DNA of 14,412 nt from Baffinella frigidus. Taxonomy: Eukaryota > Cryptophyceae > Cryptomonadales > Baffinellaceae. Made by a program: the position numbers and the translations under genes. The notes beneath the pieces are model-generated. The model saw only the letters and a program-made list of their open reading frames with translations. It was not told the DNA's origin and searched no databases. Below, one piece after another: positions 11,601 through 14,412 of the stretch (position 1 is the stretch's first letter; each line of letters starts with the position of its first letter). The stretch spans positions 927,532 through 941,943 of the forward strand of contig MU646378.1 of the NCBI GenBank assembly GCA_026770585.1, given 5' to 3'.

Positions 11601-14123
11601 CCCTGACCGCATGGGAGTCGGGGGCCAGCCCCAAACCCTAACCGCAAACCGGAATCCGCAAACGCTTCGCGGGTCCTACCCGTAAACCCTGCAGGGGAGT
11701 CAAGGGCTGGAGGCCGTGCACGCGATCCGCGGCAACTTTGCGTGTGCTGATACGTACACCTGTGGGAGCTTCCAGGACCGCGGATCCTCACCCGAAACTC
11801 GCCCTACAGGGGAGGAAAGGGCTGATCCTCACCCGAAACCCTGACTGCCGGGGAGTCAGGGGCCAGCTCGAAACCCTCACCGCAAACCGCAAACCGTAAA
11901 CCCTCGCGGATCCTAACCGTAAACCCTGCAGGGAAGTCAAGTGCTGTGGACCCGAATTTAAAAATGCCAGCCCTAATTAATACCTAAACCCTAACCGTAA
12001 ACCCTGACTGCAGGGGAGTCAAGGGCTGGAGGCAGCGCACGCGACACGCCGCAACCTCCACGACGCACACCACGAAACCCTCTCGTCTGCCGCTACCCTC
12101 CGCGAACGCCTAACCGCAAACCGCAAACCGTAAACCCTCACGGATCCTAACCGTAAACCCTGACCGCAGGGGAGTCGAAGGCTGGAGACCCAAATCGAAA
12201 TTATTCTGGCCCTAATCAAAACCTGAACCCTAACCGTAAACGCTGATTGCAGGGGAGTCAAGGGCTGGAGGCAGCGCACGCGACACGCCGCAACCTCCAC
12301 GACGCACACCACGAAACCCTCGCTTCCGCCGCTACCCTACGCGAAACCCTCGCTGCTGCTCTCCCATCGGAGCCTTACACAGCGGTCAACCCCAAACCCC
12401 AAACCCCAGTCCCCAAACCCTAGACACGGTACCCCTACCCTGGCCTCTAAACCCTAAACACGAAAACACGAAACCCTCTCGTCCGCCGCTACCCACCGCG
12501 AAACTTTCGCTCCTACCCTCCCATCGGGGCCTTACACGGCAGTAACCTTGAACCCTGACCACGAAACTCCTACCCTGGCCCCTCAAACCAAACCCCCAAA
12601 CCCCAGACCCCAAACCCTCACACCTGAATCCAAACGCTGACCCCTCAACCCTAAACACCAAACCCTAACCTCCAACCCATGAACCCTCAGTCCCAACCCC
12701 CTAACAGGCGTCACTCAACGCCTCGCACTCCCTCAATGTCTCGCTCTCATCCCTTCGAGGCTCTCCATCCTCCACCCCCGCGAAATCAGAGGTCCACACA
12801 CACTCAGTAGCCCATCCTCTCGTCTATTTGGGCGAAGCAGTTTGGTGAGCCCGGGTGCTTTTCGGCTCAACGTCTCGCTCTCCGATACGCGAGGGTCACC
12901 ATCCTTCACGCGAAATCGGAGGTACGCCTACTCCTCTCTCTCTCTCTGTCTCTCTCTCTCTCTTTCGCTCTCTCTCTCCCTCCCTCCCTCTCTTCCTCTC
13001 TCTCTCTCTCTCGCTGATGTGGGGGTTGGGGTTCGGGGTCTCACTCTCCTCCCTTCTAGATACGCGAGGGTCACCATCCTCTACCCCCGCGAAATCGGAG
13101 GTACGCCAACTCCTCTCTCTCTCTCTCTCATGCTCTCTCTCTCGCGCGCGCGCGCTCTCTCTCTCTCGATCTCTCTCGCTCGCTCTGTCTCTCTCTCTCG
13201 CTGGTTTGAGGGTTGGGGTTCGGGGTTTCGGGGTTCGGGGTTCGCCTGGCACTCACTCAACGTCTCGCTCTCCTCCCTTCGAGGCTCGCCCTCCTCCACC
13301 CCCGCGAAATCGGAGGTAAACCTACCATGATCCTACCACGTGCCACTTAGCAGAGACCGAAGACCTTTTCACCTTGAATTCAAGGTGAAATGCCGGTTAG
13401 GTTCCAGGGCAAAAGATAAGATTCTATCGCAAATCGTTCAGATGGACTGTGTCCGTGAAGTCCCCGGTGGCTGCTAAGTGGAACCCTGAACCCTCTAGCG
13501 TGTCGAATCGGAGGTAAGCCTACCTCCACCCTGCACGATGCCATCTCTCACGCCTCGGCGCGTCACGCCAGAGCCCGGGCCGAGGCTGGCGTGACGCCCC
13601 GTCACGCCATAAAGTGCAGGGGTCACGCGGTAGGGTCGTGGTATAGGGTTACGTGTGGGGTTCTGGGTTTCAGGGGCATCCCCCGCCTCGGCGCGCACAG
13701 CCTCTGGCGCTGCCCTGCTTTAACCCTTATCTGAAACCCTTCAACATCGACCCCCTGACCCTAAACCCGAAACCCCTAACCCCAAATCCCAAACCCCTAA
13801 CCTCAAACCCCACACCCCTCACCCCTCACCCCTCACCCCTCACCCCAACCCAGGGGCACGGAAGCTTCCTCCCCTCATGGGAGGACGACCATCGGCCACC
13901 AGCGTCCCGTACCTCTGCCAGAGACCTCCCTTCGCGGATACCAACACTTCGCGGCGGGGATCTCGCGTCGCGGATTCCACCCCCTTCTGGTACAGGCCTC
14001 CTCTATAGCGCTAATGATCGCAAGATTTTGAAGATTTCGCGCAAGTCGGGCACCATGCCTGGAAACTTGATCTCCCCTCTCGGATTCTGCCCTCGCGCGT
14101 CGCGTCTCAACCTTCTGGGCTAG
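2529..14123 (+). CDS. AUG6: HAUS augmin-like complex subunit 6 (AUG6), 15-exon gene model
   Basis: Augmin binds the side of spindle or phragmoplast microtubules and recruits the gamma-tubulin ring complex for branching nucleation. The proposed exons are 2529-2666, 2917-2967, 3177-3233, 4180-4265, 5663-5778, 6487-6545, 7607-7653, 8202-8319, 9816-9911, 10476-10610, 10922-10968, 11292-11337, 12253-12384, 12708-12791 and 13854-14123. They total about 493 codons plus TAG. All introns are GT-AG and every junction keeps phase (0,0,0,2,1,0,2,0,0,0,2,0,0,0). Family likeness, judged from memory of plant AUG6 and animal HAUS6: LLLLGLD near the N-terminus, VVLHFL, FKLLWPVVDAAQGREFRK, CGAKF...LLHLSRF, a coiled-coil middle, and LEGLLQRWAACLSQ resembling the RRW segment of AUG6. 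It is shorter than Arabidopsis AUG6 (about 740 residues), mainly in the poorly conserved C-terminus. The last two exons and their junction are the least certain. Confidence 0.75.
2917..2967 (+). CDS. AUG6: AUG6 exon 2
   Basis: 17 codons, VVLHFLMVRAYPSEMAQ, between GGCAG|GTG and CAG|GTGAAC, phase 0 at both ends. It corresponds to the hydrophobic helix just before the WP motif in the HAUS6 N-terminal domain. Confidence 0.75.
3177..3233 (+). CDS. AUG6: AUG6 exon 3 (WP / FRK signature)
   Basis: 19 codons, AFKLLWPVVDAAQGREFRK, between CGCAG|GCG and AAG|GTCACC, phase 0 at both ends. The pattern F-x(3)-WP-x-x-D-x-x-Q-x(3)-FRK is the strongest family signature in the window. Plant AUG6 has nearly the same run. 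Confidence 0.85.
3234..4179 (+). other. AUG6 intron 3
   Basis: A 946-bp interval between exons 3 and 4. Apart from an inverted T1 MITE at 3902-4035, I see no exon or repeat in it. Several short chance ORFs lack family likeness. Confidence 0.5.
3902..4035 (-). mobile_element. MITE family T1, copy c (inverted)
   Basis: Begins AGCTCTGTCTCA. Read in reverse complement it shows the T1 interior in order: TCTATCTGGGCTCGCC, TTTTGGTGGGCCCGGG, CTCTTTTCCGCGCCAAAGTT. The reverse-orientation start (GCTGTCGCAGT) is diverged. It sits in intron 3. Confidence 0.75.
4180..4265 (+). CDS. AUG6: AUG6 exon 4
   Basis: 28 codons plus 2 nt, starting VVAEKLTGMQKAKDLPGTPI and ending IIDA, between GGCAG|GTT and TGG|GTCTGC. 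It continues directly from FRK, as in plant AUG6 where FRK is followed by VV and an amphipathic helix. Phase 2 out matches the single leading nucleotide of exon 5. A MITE begins only 15 bp after the donor. Confidence 0.7.
4281..4420 (+). mobile_element. MITE family T2, copy a
   Basis: A 140-bp element with ends CCAACTTAGCAACC and GCTGCTAAGTGG. Its interior (TTCACGGATACAGTCCATCT, then AACGATTTG, then AGAATCTTATC) matches the reverse complement of 13343-13482. It lies in intron 4 and is followed 2 bp later by T1 copy b. Confidence 0.8.
4423..4557 (+). mobile_element. MITE family T1, copy b
   Basis: A 135-bp element with ends AGCTCTGTCTCA and TGAGGCAGAGCT. The interior contains TTTGGTGAGCCCGGGC and GTTGACGGATGTGTACCGCA. 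It is the best-preserved T1 copy here and lies in intron 4. Confidence 0.8.
4706..4812 (+). repeat. 36-bp minisatellite, 3 units
   Basis: Three nearly identical units starting GGGATTCAAGGTGTGATTGG at 4706, 4742 and 4778. The unit resembles GGGATTCCAGCTGTGATTGG at 4874 and the matching stretch at 6137, so the minisatellite probably grew out of that duplicated intron segment. Confidence 0.9.
4865..4977 (+). repeat. Intron segment duplicated at about 6125-6230
   Basis: GATTCCAGC, TGATTGGTT, TCGTATGCTGCGTG, GCAGACTCTGCTGGTGATGG and CTCAAGTCACTTGGGC recur in the same order at 6137-6220. One copy abuts an echo of exon 5, the other an echo of exon 6. Confidence 0.8.
5037..5126 (+). repeat. 9-bp AGTCAAGCC-type minisatellite, array 1
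   Basis: About ten degenerate units of the form (A/C)(G/C)TCAA(G/C)(C/A)C. A sister array lies at 5521-5592. Confidence 0.85.
5244..5443 (+). other. Intron 4 sequence between exon 5 echoes
   Basis: Follows the second exon 5 echo. It contains CCGTAGGACCC and CCGTAGGGTC motifs around 5320-5370 that resemble short inverted repeats near 6990 and 7180. No exon is seen. Confidence 0.4.
5521..5592 (+). repeat. 9-bp AGTCAAGCC-type minisatellite, array 2
   Basis: Units such as CAGTCAAGT and CCAGTCAAG. It is the copy of the 5037-5126 array inside the second 466-bp duplication unit. Confidence 0.85.
5663..5778 (+). CDS. AUG6: AUG6 exon 5 (intact copy)
   Basis: 116 nt between AGCAG|GTG and CAG|GTTCTC. 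Read as 1 nt + 38 codons + 1 nt it encodes CGAKFCWTLLHLSRFVLRAA, then MPNGCPNLSFATPP and TLPP. With exon 4 it restores a G-C-G-x-(K/R)-F...LL.LS block of the family. By a count by eye, this frame has about 33 of 38 G/C third positions, against about 22 in the alternative frame starting GTG CGG. It is the only one of four copies that carries the whole exon and a donor. Confidence 0.7.
5783..5990 (+). repeat. CT-rich compound microsatellite
   Basis: (CT)n, CGCGCG, CTCC and ACACAC tracts begin just inside intron 5, right after the exon 5 donor. The ORFs through it are low-complexity Ser/Leu or Arg/Glu runs. Confidence 0.95.
6097..6137 (+). pseudogene. Echo of AUG6 exon 6 (5' part)
   Basis: GGCAG|GCGCGGAGGG, then TGGAGGCGCTGATGCGGCAC, encoding AEGVEALMRHAW. 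It matches the acceptor and first half of exon 6 and then diverges into intron-like sequence. A shorter stub, GCGGAGGGAGTAGAGGCG, lies at about 6234-6251. Confidence 0.7.
6336..6428 (+). repeat. Minisatellite CCCATATCGAAAGTTG
   Basis: Five copies of ATCGAAAGTTG with variable spacers (TTCCCAT, TTGCGT, AAGTTCCCAT). It lies in intron 5, between an echo of exon 6 and exon 6 itself. Confidence 0.9.
6487..6545 (+). CDS. AUG6: AUG6 exon 6
   Basis: 2 nt + 19 codons, AEGVEALLRLSRLQEAAAQ, between GCGCAG|GCG and CAG|GTCTAG. The leading GC completes the G left by exon 5. It is an amphipathic helix, at the position where HAUS6/AUG6 enters its first coiled coil. Confidence 0.65.
6577..6614. repeat. Near-perfect hairpin after the exon 6 donor
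   Basis: TATGGGTTATTCACGAA pairs with TTCGTGAATACCCCATA with one mismatch. It is flanked on both sides by AGAGTCCCACC in direct orientation and starts about 30 bp inside intron 6. Confidence 0.75.
6758..6802 (+). pseudogene. Echo of exon 6 3' end plus donor-side intron
   Basis: GAAGCTGCGGCCTAG, then AGTCCCGCCAATCTCATATG, repeats the end of exon 6 and the following intron (6531-6575). The donor GT is lost. It is one of the downstream, donor-side echoes. Confidence 0.75.
7062..7083. repeat. 22-bp palindrome
   Basis: AGGTACACTT-TG-AAGTGTACCT, with perfect 10-bp arms, in intron 6. Confidence 0.8.
7136..7246. repeat. Long hairpin, about 45-bp arms
   Basis: The left arm runs CGACCTAATTCCGGCG, CAACC, ATTCCGGCATTCCGTA. 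The right arm mirrors it: TACGGAATGCCGGAAT, GGTTG, CGCCGGAATTAGGTCG. A few mismatches and a 5-nt offset separate the arms. It is probably a fold-back element in intron 6. Confidence 0.85.
7319..7523. mobile_element. MITE family T3 with perfect 26-bp TIRs
   Basis: A 205-bp element. Positions 7319-7344 (starting CCACCAGCAACCCGTAGCAG) are the exact reverse complement of 7498-7523. The interior has no ORF of note. Identical ends suggest a recent insertion. I could not identify a clear target-site duplication. It lies in intron 6, about 80 bp before exon 7. Confidence 0.85.
7607..7653 (+). CDS. AUG6: AUG6 exon 7
   Basis: 15 codons + 2 nt, DAFLTDVRASAAAHA, between GTGCAG|GAC and ACG|GTGCTC. Phase 0 in and 2 out fits both neighbours; the split codon CG|A gives Arg. 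Its phase bridges exons 6 and 8, which do not otherwise join. Short exons like this are easily overcalled. Confidence 0.5.
8068..8095 (+). pseudogene. Echo of exon 8 (5' part with acceptor)
   Basis: CCTCCAG|ATGGAAAGGG then TTTGACGGCAAGTGCA, matching the first about 28 nt of exon 8 and its acceptor. It then leaves the exon. Confidence 0.75.
8202..8319 (+). CDS. AUG6: AUG6 exon 8 (intact copy)
   Basis: 1 nt + 39 codons between CTCCAG|A and CAT|GTTAGA. It encodes WKEFDSKCTARLAEVVRKRA, then DVKAALEEEMGAAPLDVEH. This is a charged coiled-coil helix resembling the AUG6 region that has a W, an EF and alternating acidic and basic residues. Five partial copies surround it; only this one has both acceptor and donor halves. 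Confidence 0.7.
8322..8411 (+). repeat. (CCCTACA)n heptamer array
   Basis: About ten CCCTACA units on the sense strand, beginning immediately after the exon 8 donor. Confidence 0.95.
8467..8538 (+). pseudogene. Echo of exon 8 (3' part with donor), copy 1
   Basis: Encodes SRADVKASLGEEIGAAPLDV, then EH, ending CAT|GTTTGT. It matches the second half of exon 8; the first half is missing. Confidence 0.8.
8578..8655 (+). repeat. 21-bp minisatellite TTTTGCTATCTTAAGGGTGGA, first array
   Basis: About three to four degenerate units (TTTTGCTATCGTAAGCGTGA and variants) bridging two exon 8 echoes. A second array is at 8836-8915. Confidence 0.85.
8654..8722 (+). pseudogene. Echo of exon 8 (3' part with donor), copy 2
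   Basis: AAGCGGGCAGACGTGAAAGC onward, encoding KRADVKAAREEEMGAAPLDV then EH, ending CAT|GTTAGA. Frame and donor are intact. Confidence 0.8.
8773..8800 (+). pseudogene. Echo of exon 8 (3' tip with donor), copy 3
   Basis: GCGGCACC, CCTCGACGTGGAACAT|GTTAG. Only the last nine or so codons remain. It is followed by the same GAGGCCACGCAATTTAAGCC stretch that follows copy 1. Confidence 0.75.
8836..8915 (+). repeat. 21-bp minisatellite, second array
   Basis: TTTGCTATCTTCGGGGTTGG and variants, about four units. It leads into the next exon 8 echo exactly as the 8578 array does. Confidence 0.85.
8914..8983 (+). pseudogene. Echo of exon 8 (3' part with donor), copy 4
   Basis: Encodes KREDVKVALEEEMVAVPLDV then EH, ending CAT|GTTACA. 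It is the most diverged at protein level but still open. Confidence 0.8.
9191..9286 (+). repeat. 20-bp minisatellite CGTCCCGAGGCGGGCCTGTC
   Basis: Five near-identical direct units. Related CCCGAGG(C/T)GGGC stretches precede each exon 9 echo, so this array shares its origin with the exon 9 duplication unit. Confidence 0.95.
9550..9607 (+). pseudogene. Echo of exon 9 (5' part with acceptor), copy 1
   Basis: ACGCAG|GTGGCGGAACGTGT onward encodes VAERVMAAANRLETHWAAV, then leaves the exon into the CCGAGGCGGGC intron motif. There is no donor. Unit spacing is 139 bp to the next echo. Confidence 0.85.
9689..9746 (+). pseudogene. Echo of exon 9 (5' part with acceptor), copy 2
   Basis: AACAG|GTAGCGGAACGTGT onward encodes VAERVTAAANRLDTHWASV, then diverges. 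The intact exon 9 starts 127 bp later. Confidence 0.85.
9816..9911 (+). CDS. AUG6: AUG6 exon 9 (intact copy)
   Basis: 32 codons, VAERVTAAANRLDAHWAAVA then PLTSHTAPSSRA, between CGCAG|GTG and GCG|GTACGA, phase 0 at both ends. The helix resembles the AUG6 segment in which a KATRLWDSI-like run ends a coiled coil. Two 5'-half copies lie upstream and two 3'-half copies downstream. Confidence 0.65.
9918..10048 (+). repeat. 22-bp minisatellite AAATCTTGGACCCTGAACCCTG
   Basis: Six near-identical units starting just after the exon 9 donor. Each contains CCCTGAA heptamers, so it may derive from the telomere-like repeat. Confidence 0.95.
10054..10088 (+). pseudogene. Echo of exon 9 (3' part with donor), copy 1
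   Basis: CCCTCACCTCCCACTCCGCC, then CCATCATCCCGCGCG|GTACTT, repeating the last about 35 nt of exon 9 with its donor. Confidence 0.85.
10206..10244 (+). pseudogene. Echo of exon 9 (3' part with donor), copy 2
   Basis: GCGCCCCTCACCTCCCACAC, then CGCCCTTTCTTCCCGCGCG|GTATGA. It is the second donor-side echo in intron 9. Confidence 0.85.
10268..10470 (+). repeat. AT-richer heptamer arrays (AAACACT)n and (AAACATA)n
   Basis: Two adjoining 7-bp arrays, about 10330-10395 and 10410-10462, running up to the exon 10 acceptor. The unit length equals that of CCCTAAA and CCCTACA elsewhere in the gene. Confidence 0.9.
10476..10610 (+). CDS. AUG6: AUG6 exon 10
   Basis: 45 codons between ACAG|GTG and CAG|GTGCTT, phase 0 at both ends. 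It opens VQRVLLDGDAPTTVILPATY and ends LEGLLQRWAACLSQ. The closing helix, with RW and an LxxI/V-like spacing, matches the RRW-containing helix of plant AUG6. No partial copies of this exon were noticed nearby. Confidence 0.7.
10611..10921 (+). other. AUG6 intron 10, AT-rich core
   Basis: Notably AT-rich compared with its surroundings. It contains an inverted repeat GAAAATTACTACA (10708-10720) with TGTAGTAATTTTC (10756-10768), and GTGGAAACTCTT/AAAAAGAGT repeats around 10800-10850. GAAAATTACTACA also occurs inside the T3 MITE (7471-7483), suggesting a related inserted element. Confidence 0.6.
10922..10968 (+). CDS. AUG6: AUG6 exon 11
   Basis: 15 codons + 2 nt, VQRQLTHHSAGREGL, between TGCAG|GTG and GCG|GTTACC. 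The donor falls directly in the start of a CCCTACA array. The split codon CG|G gives Arg with exon 12. The VQR start continues the helix from exon 10. Confidence 0.55.
10970..11289 (+). repeat. (CCCTACA)n passing into (CCCTAAA)n array
   Basis: About 120 bp of near-perfect CCCTACA from the exon 11 donor, then degenerate CCCTAAA, CCCTGAA and CCTTAAT up to the exon 12 acceptor. It fills the whole of intron 11, with the C-rich strand as the sense strand. Confidence 0.95.
11292..11337 (+). CDS. AUG6: AUG6 exon 12
   Basis: 1 nt + 15 codons, LLGEAADGAQRAAHQ, between ACCAG|GTT and CAG|GTCAGA. It is an Ala-rich amphipathic helix in exact phase with exons 11 and 13. It sits between a CCCTAAA array and a large inverted repeat. 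Confidence 0.55.
11416..11583. mobile_element. Perfect palindrome, 75-bp identical arms, MITE-derived
   Basis: Positions 11416-11490 are the exact reverse complement of 11509-11583 (75 of 75 by eye), with an 18-bp spacer that repeats CGCGTTGGACCGGGAAA. Each arm includes AAGTTGACGGATGTGTACCG and CAGTATGTCAACTTGAGAA, the 3' interior of T1. It is therefore a head-to-head T1 derivative. Identical arms imply very recent origin or ongoing arm conversion. Confidence 0.9.
11694..11780 (+). pseudogene. Echo of exon 13 (diverged, with acceptor)
   Basis: CTGCAG|GGGAGTCAAGGGC onward, encoding GSQGLEAVHAIRGNFACADT. It matches the start of exon 13 and then drifts. Confidence 0.65.
12014..12108 (+). pseudogene. 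Echo of exon 13 (5' two thirds, with acceptor)
   Basis: Almost identical to exon 13 through GSQGLEAAHATRRNLHDAHH and ETLSSAATLRE, then passes into CTAACCGCAAACC intron repeat. There is no donor. At least four more GGGAGTC stubs occur in intron 12. Confidence 0.85.
12253..12384 (+). CDS. AUG6: AUG6 exon 13 (intact copy)
   Basis: 44 codons between TTGCAG|GGG and GCG|GTCAAC, phase 0 at both ends. It begins GSQGLEAAHATRRNLHDAHH, continues ETLASAATLRETLAAALP and ends SEPYTA. It is a heptad-like helix as expected for the late coiled coil. Partial copies occur at 11694-11780, 12014-12108 and 12467-12541. Confidence 0.65.
12385..12707 (+). repeat. Degenerate AAACCCC / CCCTAAA array with exon 13 echo
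   Basis: Intron 13. Decayed heptamers surround a donor-side echo of exon 13 at 12467-12541. It encodes HETLSSAATHRETFAPTLPS, then GPYTA, ending GCA|GTAACC. Confidence 0.8.
12708..12791 (+). CDS. AUG6: AUG6 exon 14
   Basis: 28 codons, ASLNASHSLNVSLSSLRGSP then SSTPAKSE, between AACAG|GCG and GAG|GTCCAC, phase 0 at both ends. Its 3' part is echoed four times downstream, each with a GAG|GT donor. The copy at 13250-13315 is nearly as good and has the better donor GTAAAC, so which donor is used is uncertain. Confidence 0.55.
12822..12863 (+). mobile_element. T1 MITE fragment
   Basis: TCTATTTGGGCGAAGCAG, then TTTGGTGAGCCCGGGTGCTT, matching the 5' part of T1 copy b. It ends where an exon 14 echo begins, so it lies at a duplication breakpoint. 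Confidence 0.8.
12865..13315 (+). pseudogene. Three donor-side echoes of exon 14
   Basis: Partial copies end at 12921, 13100 and 13315, each at TCGGAG|GTA (donors GTACGCC, GTACGCC, GTAAACC). They keep ACGTCTCGCTCTCC and CCGCGAAATCGGAG in varying degree. The first two are followed by CT microsatellite. A final stub, TCGAATCGGAG|GTAAGCC, ends at 13513. The intact-acceptor copy is exon 14 at 12708. Confidence 0.8.
12928..13201 (+). repeat. Paired CT / CGCG microsatellites
   Basis: Two CT-rich tracts, 12928-13016 and 13109-13201. Each starts just after an exon 14 echo donor and is followed by a GGGGTTCGGGGT block, showing that the whole unit was duplicated. Confidence 0.9.
13343..13482 (-). mobile_element. 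MITE family T2, copy b
   Basis: A 140-bp element with ends CCACTTAGCAG and GCTGCTAAGTGG. In reverse complement its interior matches 4281-4420 (TTCACGGACACAGTCCATCT, AACGATTTG, AGAATCTTATC). The central TTCACCTTGAATTCAAGGTG is a palindrome absent from copy a. Confidence 0.8.
13560..13597. repeat. Hairpin GCGTCACGCCAG / CTGGCGTGACGC
   Basis: Perfect 12-bp arms with a 14-bp GC-rich loop; GTCACGCC repeats again just downstream. A short open stretch here (LHDAISHASARHARARAEAG) looks helical, but I found no good splice pair for it. Confidence 0.7.
13739..13851 (+). repeat. CCCTAAA-type then (CCCCTCA)n array
   Basis: Degenerate CCCTAAAC and CCCCTAACC units ending in five CCCCTCA units, leading straight into the acceptor of the putative last exon. 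Confidence 0.9.
13854..14123 (+). CDS. AUG6: AUG6 exon 15, putative terminal exon
   Basis: 89 codons then TAG at 14121-14123, after acceptor CCCAG|GGG, in phase with exon 14. It starts GHGSFLPSWEDDHRPPASRT and is rich in Ser, Pro, Arg and Gly with short repeats (PSRIP, ASRIP). The C-termini of AUG6 proteins are poorly conserved, so homology cannot support this. Other frames are also partly open. A further exon between 12791 and 13854 is possible. Confidence 0.4.
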   Translation, partial: GHGSFLPSWEDDHRPPASRTSARDLPSRIPTLRGGDLASRIPPPSGTGLLYSANDRKILKISRKSGTMPGNLISPLGFCPRASRLNLLG

Positions 14124-14266
14124 GCCGTGCCCGTGTCCCCCAGAGTGTTCTGACGTCCCGCCAATTCACACAGTGTTCCCCGTCGAAGTAAACCGAAACG
14201 TTTTCTGGCCAGGTTGTTTCGGCACTGCGCCCGCCCCTGGTGGTCGTGCTCGGCTGGCTTCCGCTC

Positions 14267-14271
14267 TGTAA
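14267..14271 (+). promoter_or_regulatory. TGTAA, possible green-algal polyadenylation signal
   Basis: TGTAA lies about 144 bp after the TAG at 14121. TGTAA is the usual 3'-end signal of chlorophyte algae. A five-base motif is easily a chance match, so this is only a pointer. Confidence 0.3.
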
Positions 14272-14289
14272 CACCCATGGATTCTTGAT

Positions 14290-14412
14290 TTTACCATGTA
14301 TATATATATATAATTTTACATAATATATTATATATATATATATAACATTTATATATATATTATATGTATTTACGTATATGTATGTATGTATATATATATA
14401 TATAGATAGATA
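14290..14412. repeat. AT-rich (TA)n / TATG simple repeat
   Basis: Nearly pure A+T with TA dinucleotides and GTATGTAT runs up to the window edge. It marks a sharp composition change after the gene. Confidence 0.95.

Larger units (their letters stand above)
11350..12025. repeat. Inverted repeat, about 75-bp arms (11350-11424 and 11948-12025)
   Basis: The right arm reads GAATTTAAAAATGCCAGCCC, TAATTAATACCTAAACCCTA, CTGCAGGGGAGTCAAG. The left arm is its reverse complement with few changes (CTTGACTCCCCTGCAGGG, TTAGGGTTTAGGTATGAATT, AGGGCTGGCA). It carries an inverted copy of the exon 13 acceptor region into intron 12. Confidence 0.8.

Noticed and set aside
12842-13330. 154- and 162-residue ORFs with Ser-Leu runs
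   Set aside because: They read through exon 14 echoes and CT microsatellites; only the exon 14 fragments have coding character.
13520-13613. Extra AUG6 exon (LHDAISHASARHARARAEAG)
   Set aside because: Helical and open, but no convincing acceptor and donor in phase were found, and it overlaps a perfect hairpin. Kept only as a possibility.

Overview
This is eukaryotic nuclear DNA. It has GT-AG introns, short phase-compatible exons, (CCCTAAA)n and (CCCTACA)n heptamer arrays of the plant or green-algal telomere type, microsatellites, and small non-autonomous inverted-repeat transposons. I see no bacterial operon, rRNA, tRNA or CRISPR array. GC-rich third codon positions, the TTTAGGG-type heptamer, a TGTAA motif after the main stop codon and the closest protein likeness (plant AUG6) point to a green alga, perhaps a prasinophyte. 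The lineage is an inference.

The main result is one large plus-strand gene, about 2529-14123, broken into about 15 short exons. Spliced in silico they give about 493 residues. I recognise the product as subunit 6 of the augmin (HAUS) complex, HAUS6/AUG6, which recruits gamma-tubulin to existing microtubules. Evidence: an N-terminal LLLLGLD helix, the WPVVDAAQGREFRK block, a CGAKF...LLHLSRF block assembled across a splice junction, later helical segments, and unbroken phase compatibility across all 14 introns. No continuous ORF shows this gene; it appears only after splicing.

Layout: 1-150, G-rich telomere-like repeat. 151-840, apparently non-genic, with a fold-back hairpin and a MITE. 840-1090, GA microsatellite. 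1098-1516, two possible exons of a proline-rich minus-strand gene. 1517-2528, presumed divergent 5' region. 2529-14123, the AUG6 gene. 14124-14412, 3' flank ending in AT-rich simple repeat.

The introns are the unusual part. At least six exons are surrounded by partial, degenerate copies of themselves ('exon echoes'). With few exceptions, echoes upstream of the intact exon keep the acceptor and the exon's 5' part, and echoes downstream keep the exon's 3' part and the donor. This suggests intron growth by repeated tandem duplication across exon-intron boundaries, leaving one intact exon each time. Introns also carry C-rich 7-bp arrays on the sense strand, 9- to 36-bp minisatellites, three MITE families and a perfect 75-bp-arm palindrome built from MITE sequence. 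All calls come from reading the sequence by eye, without database searches.
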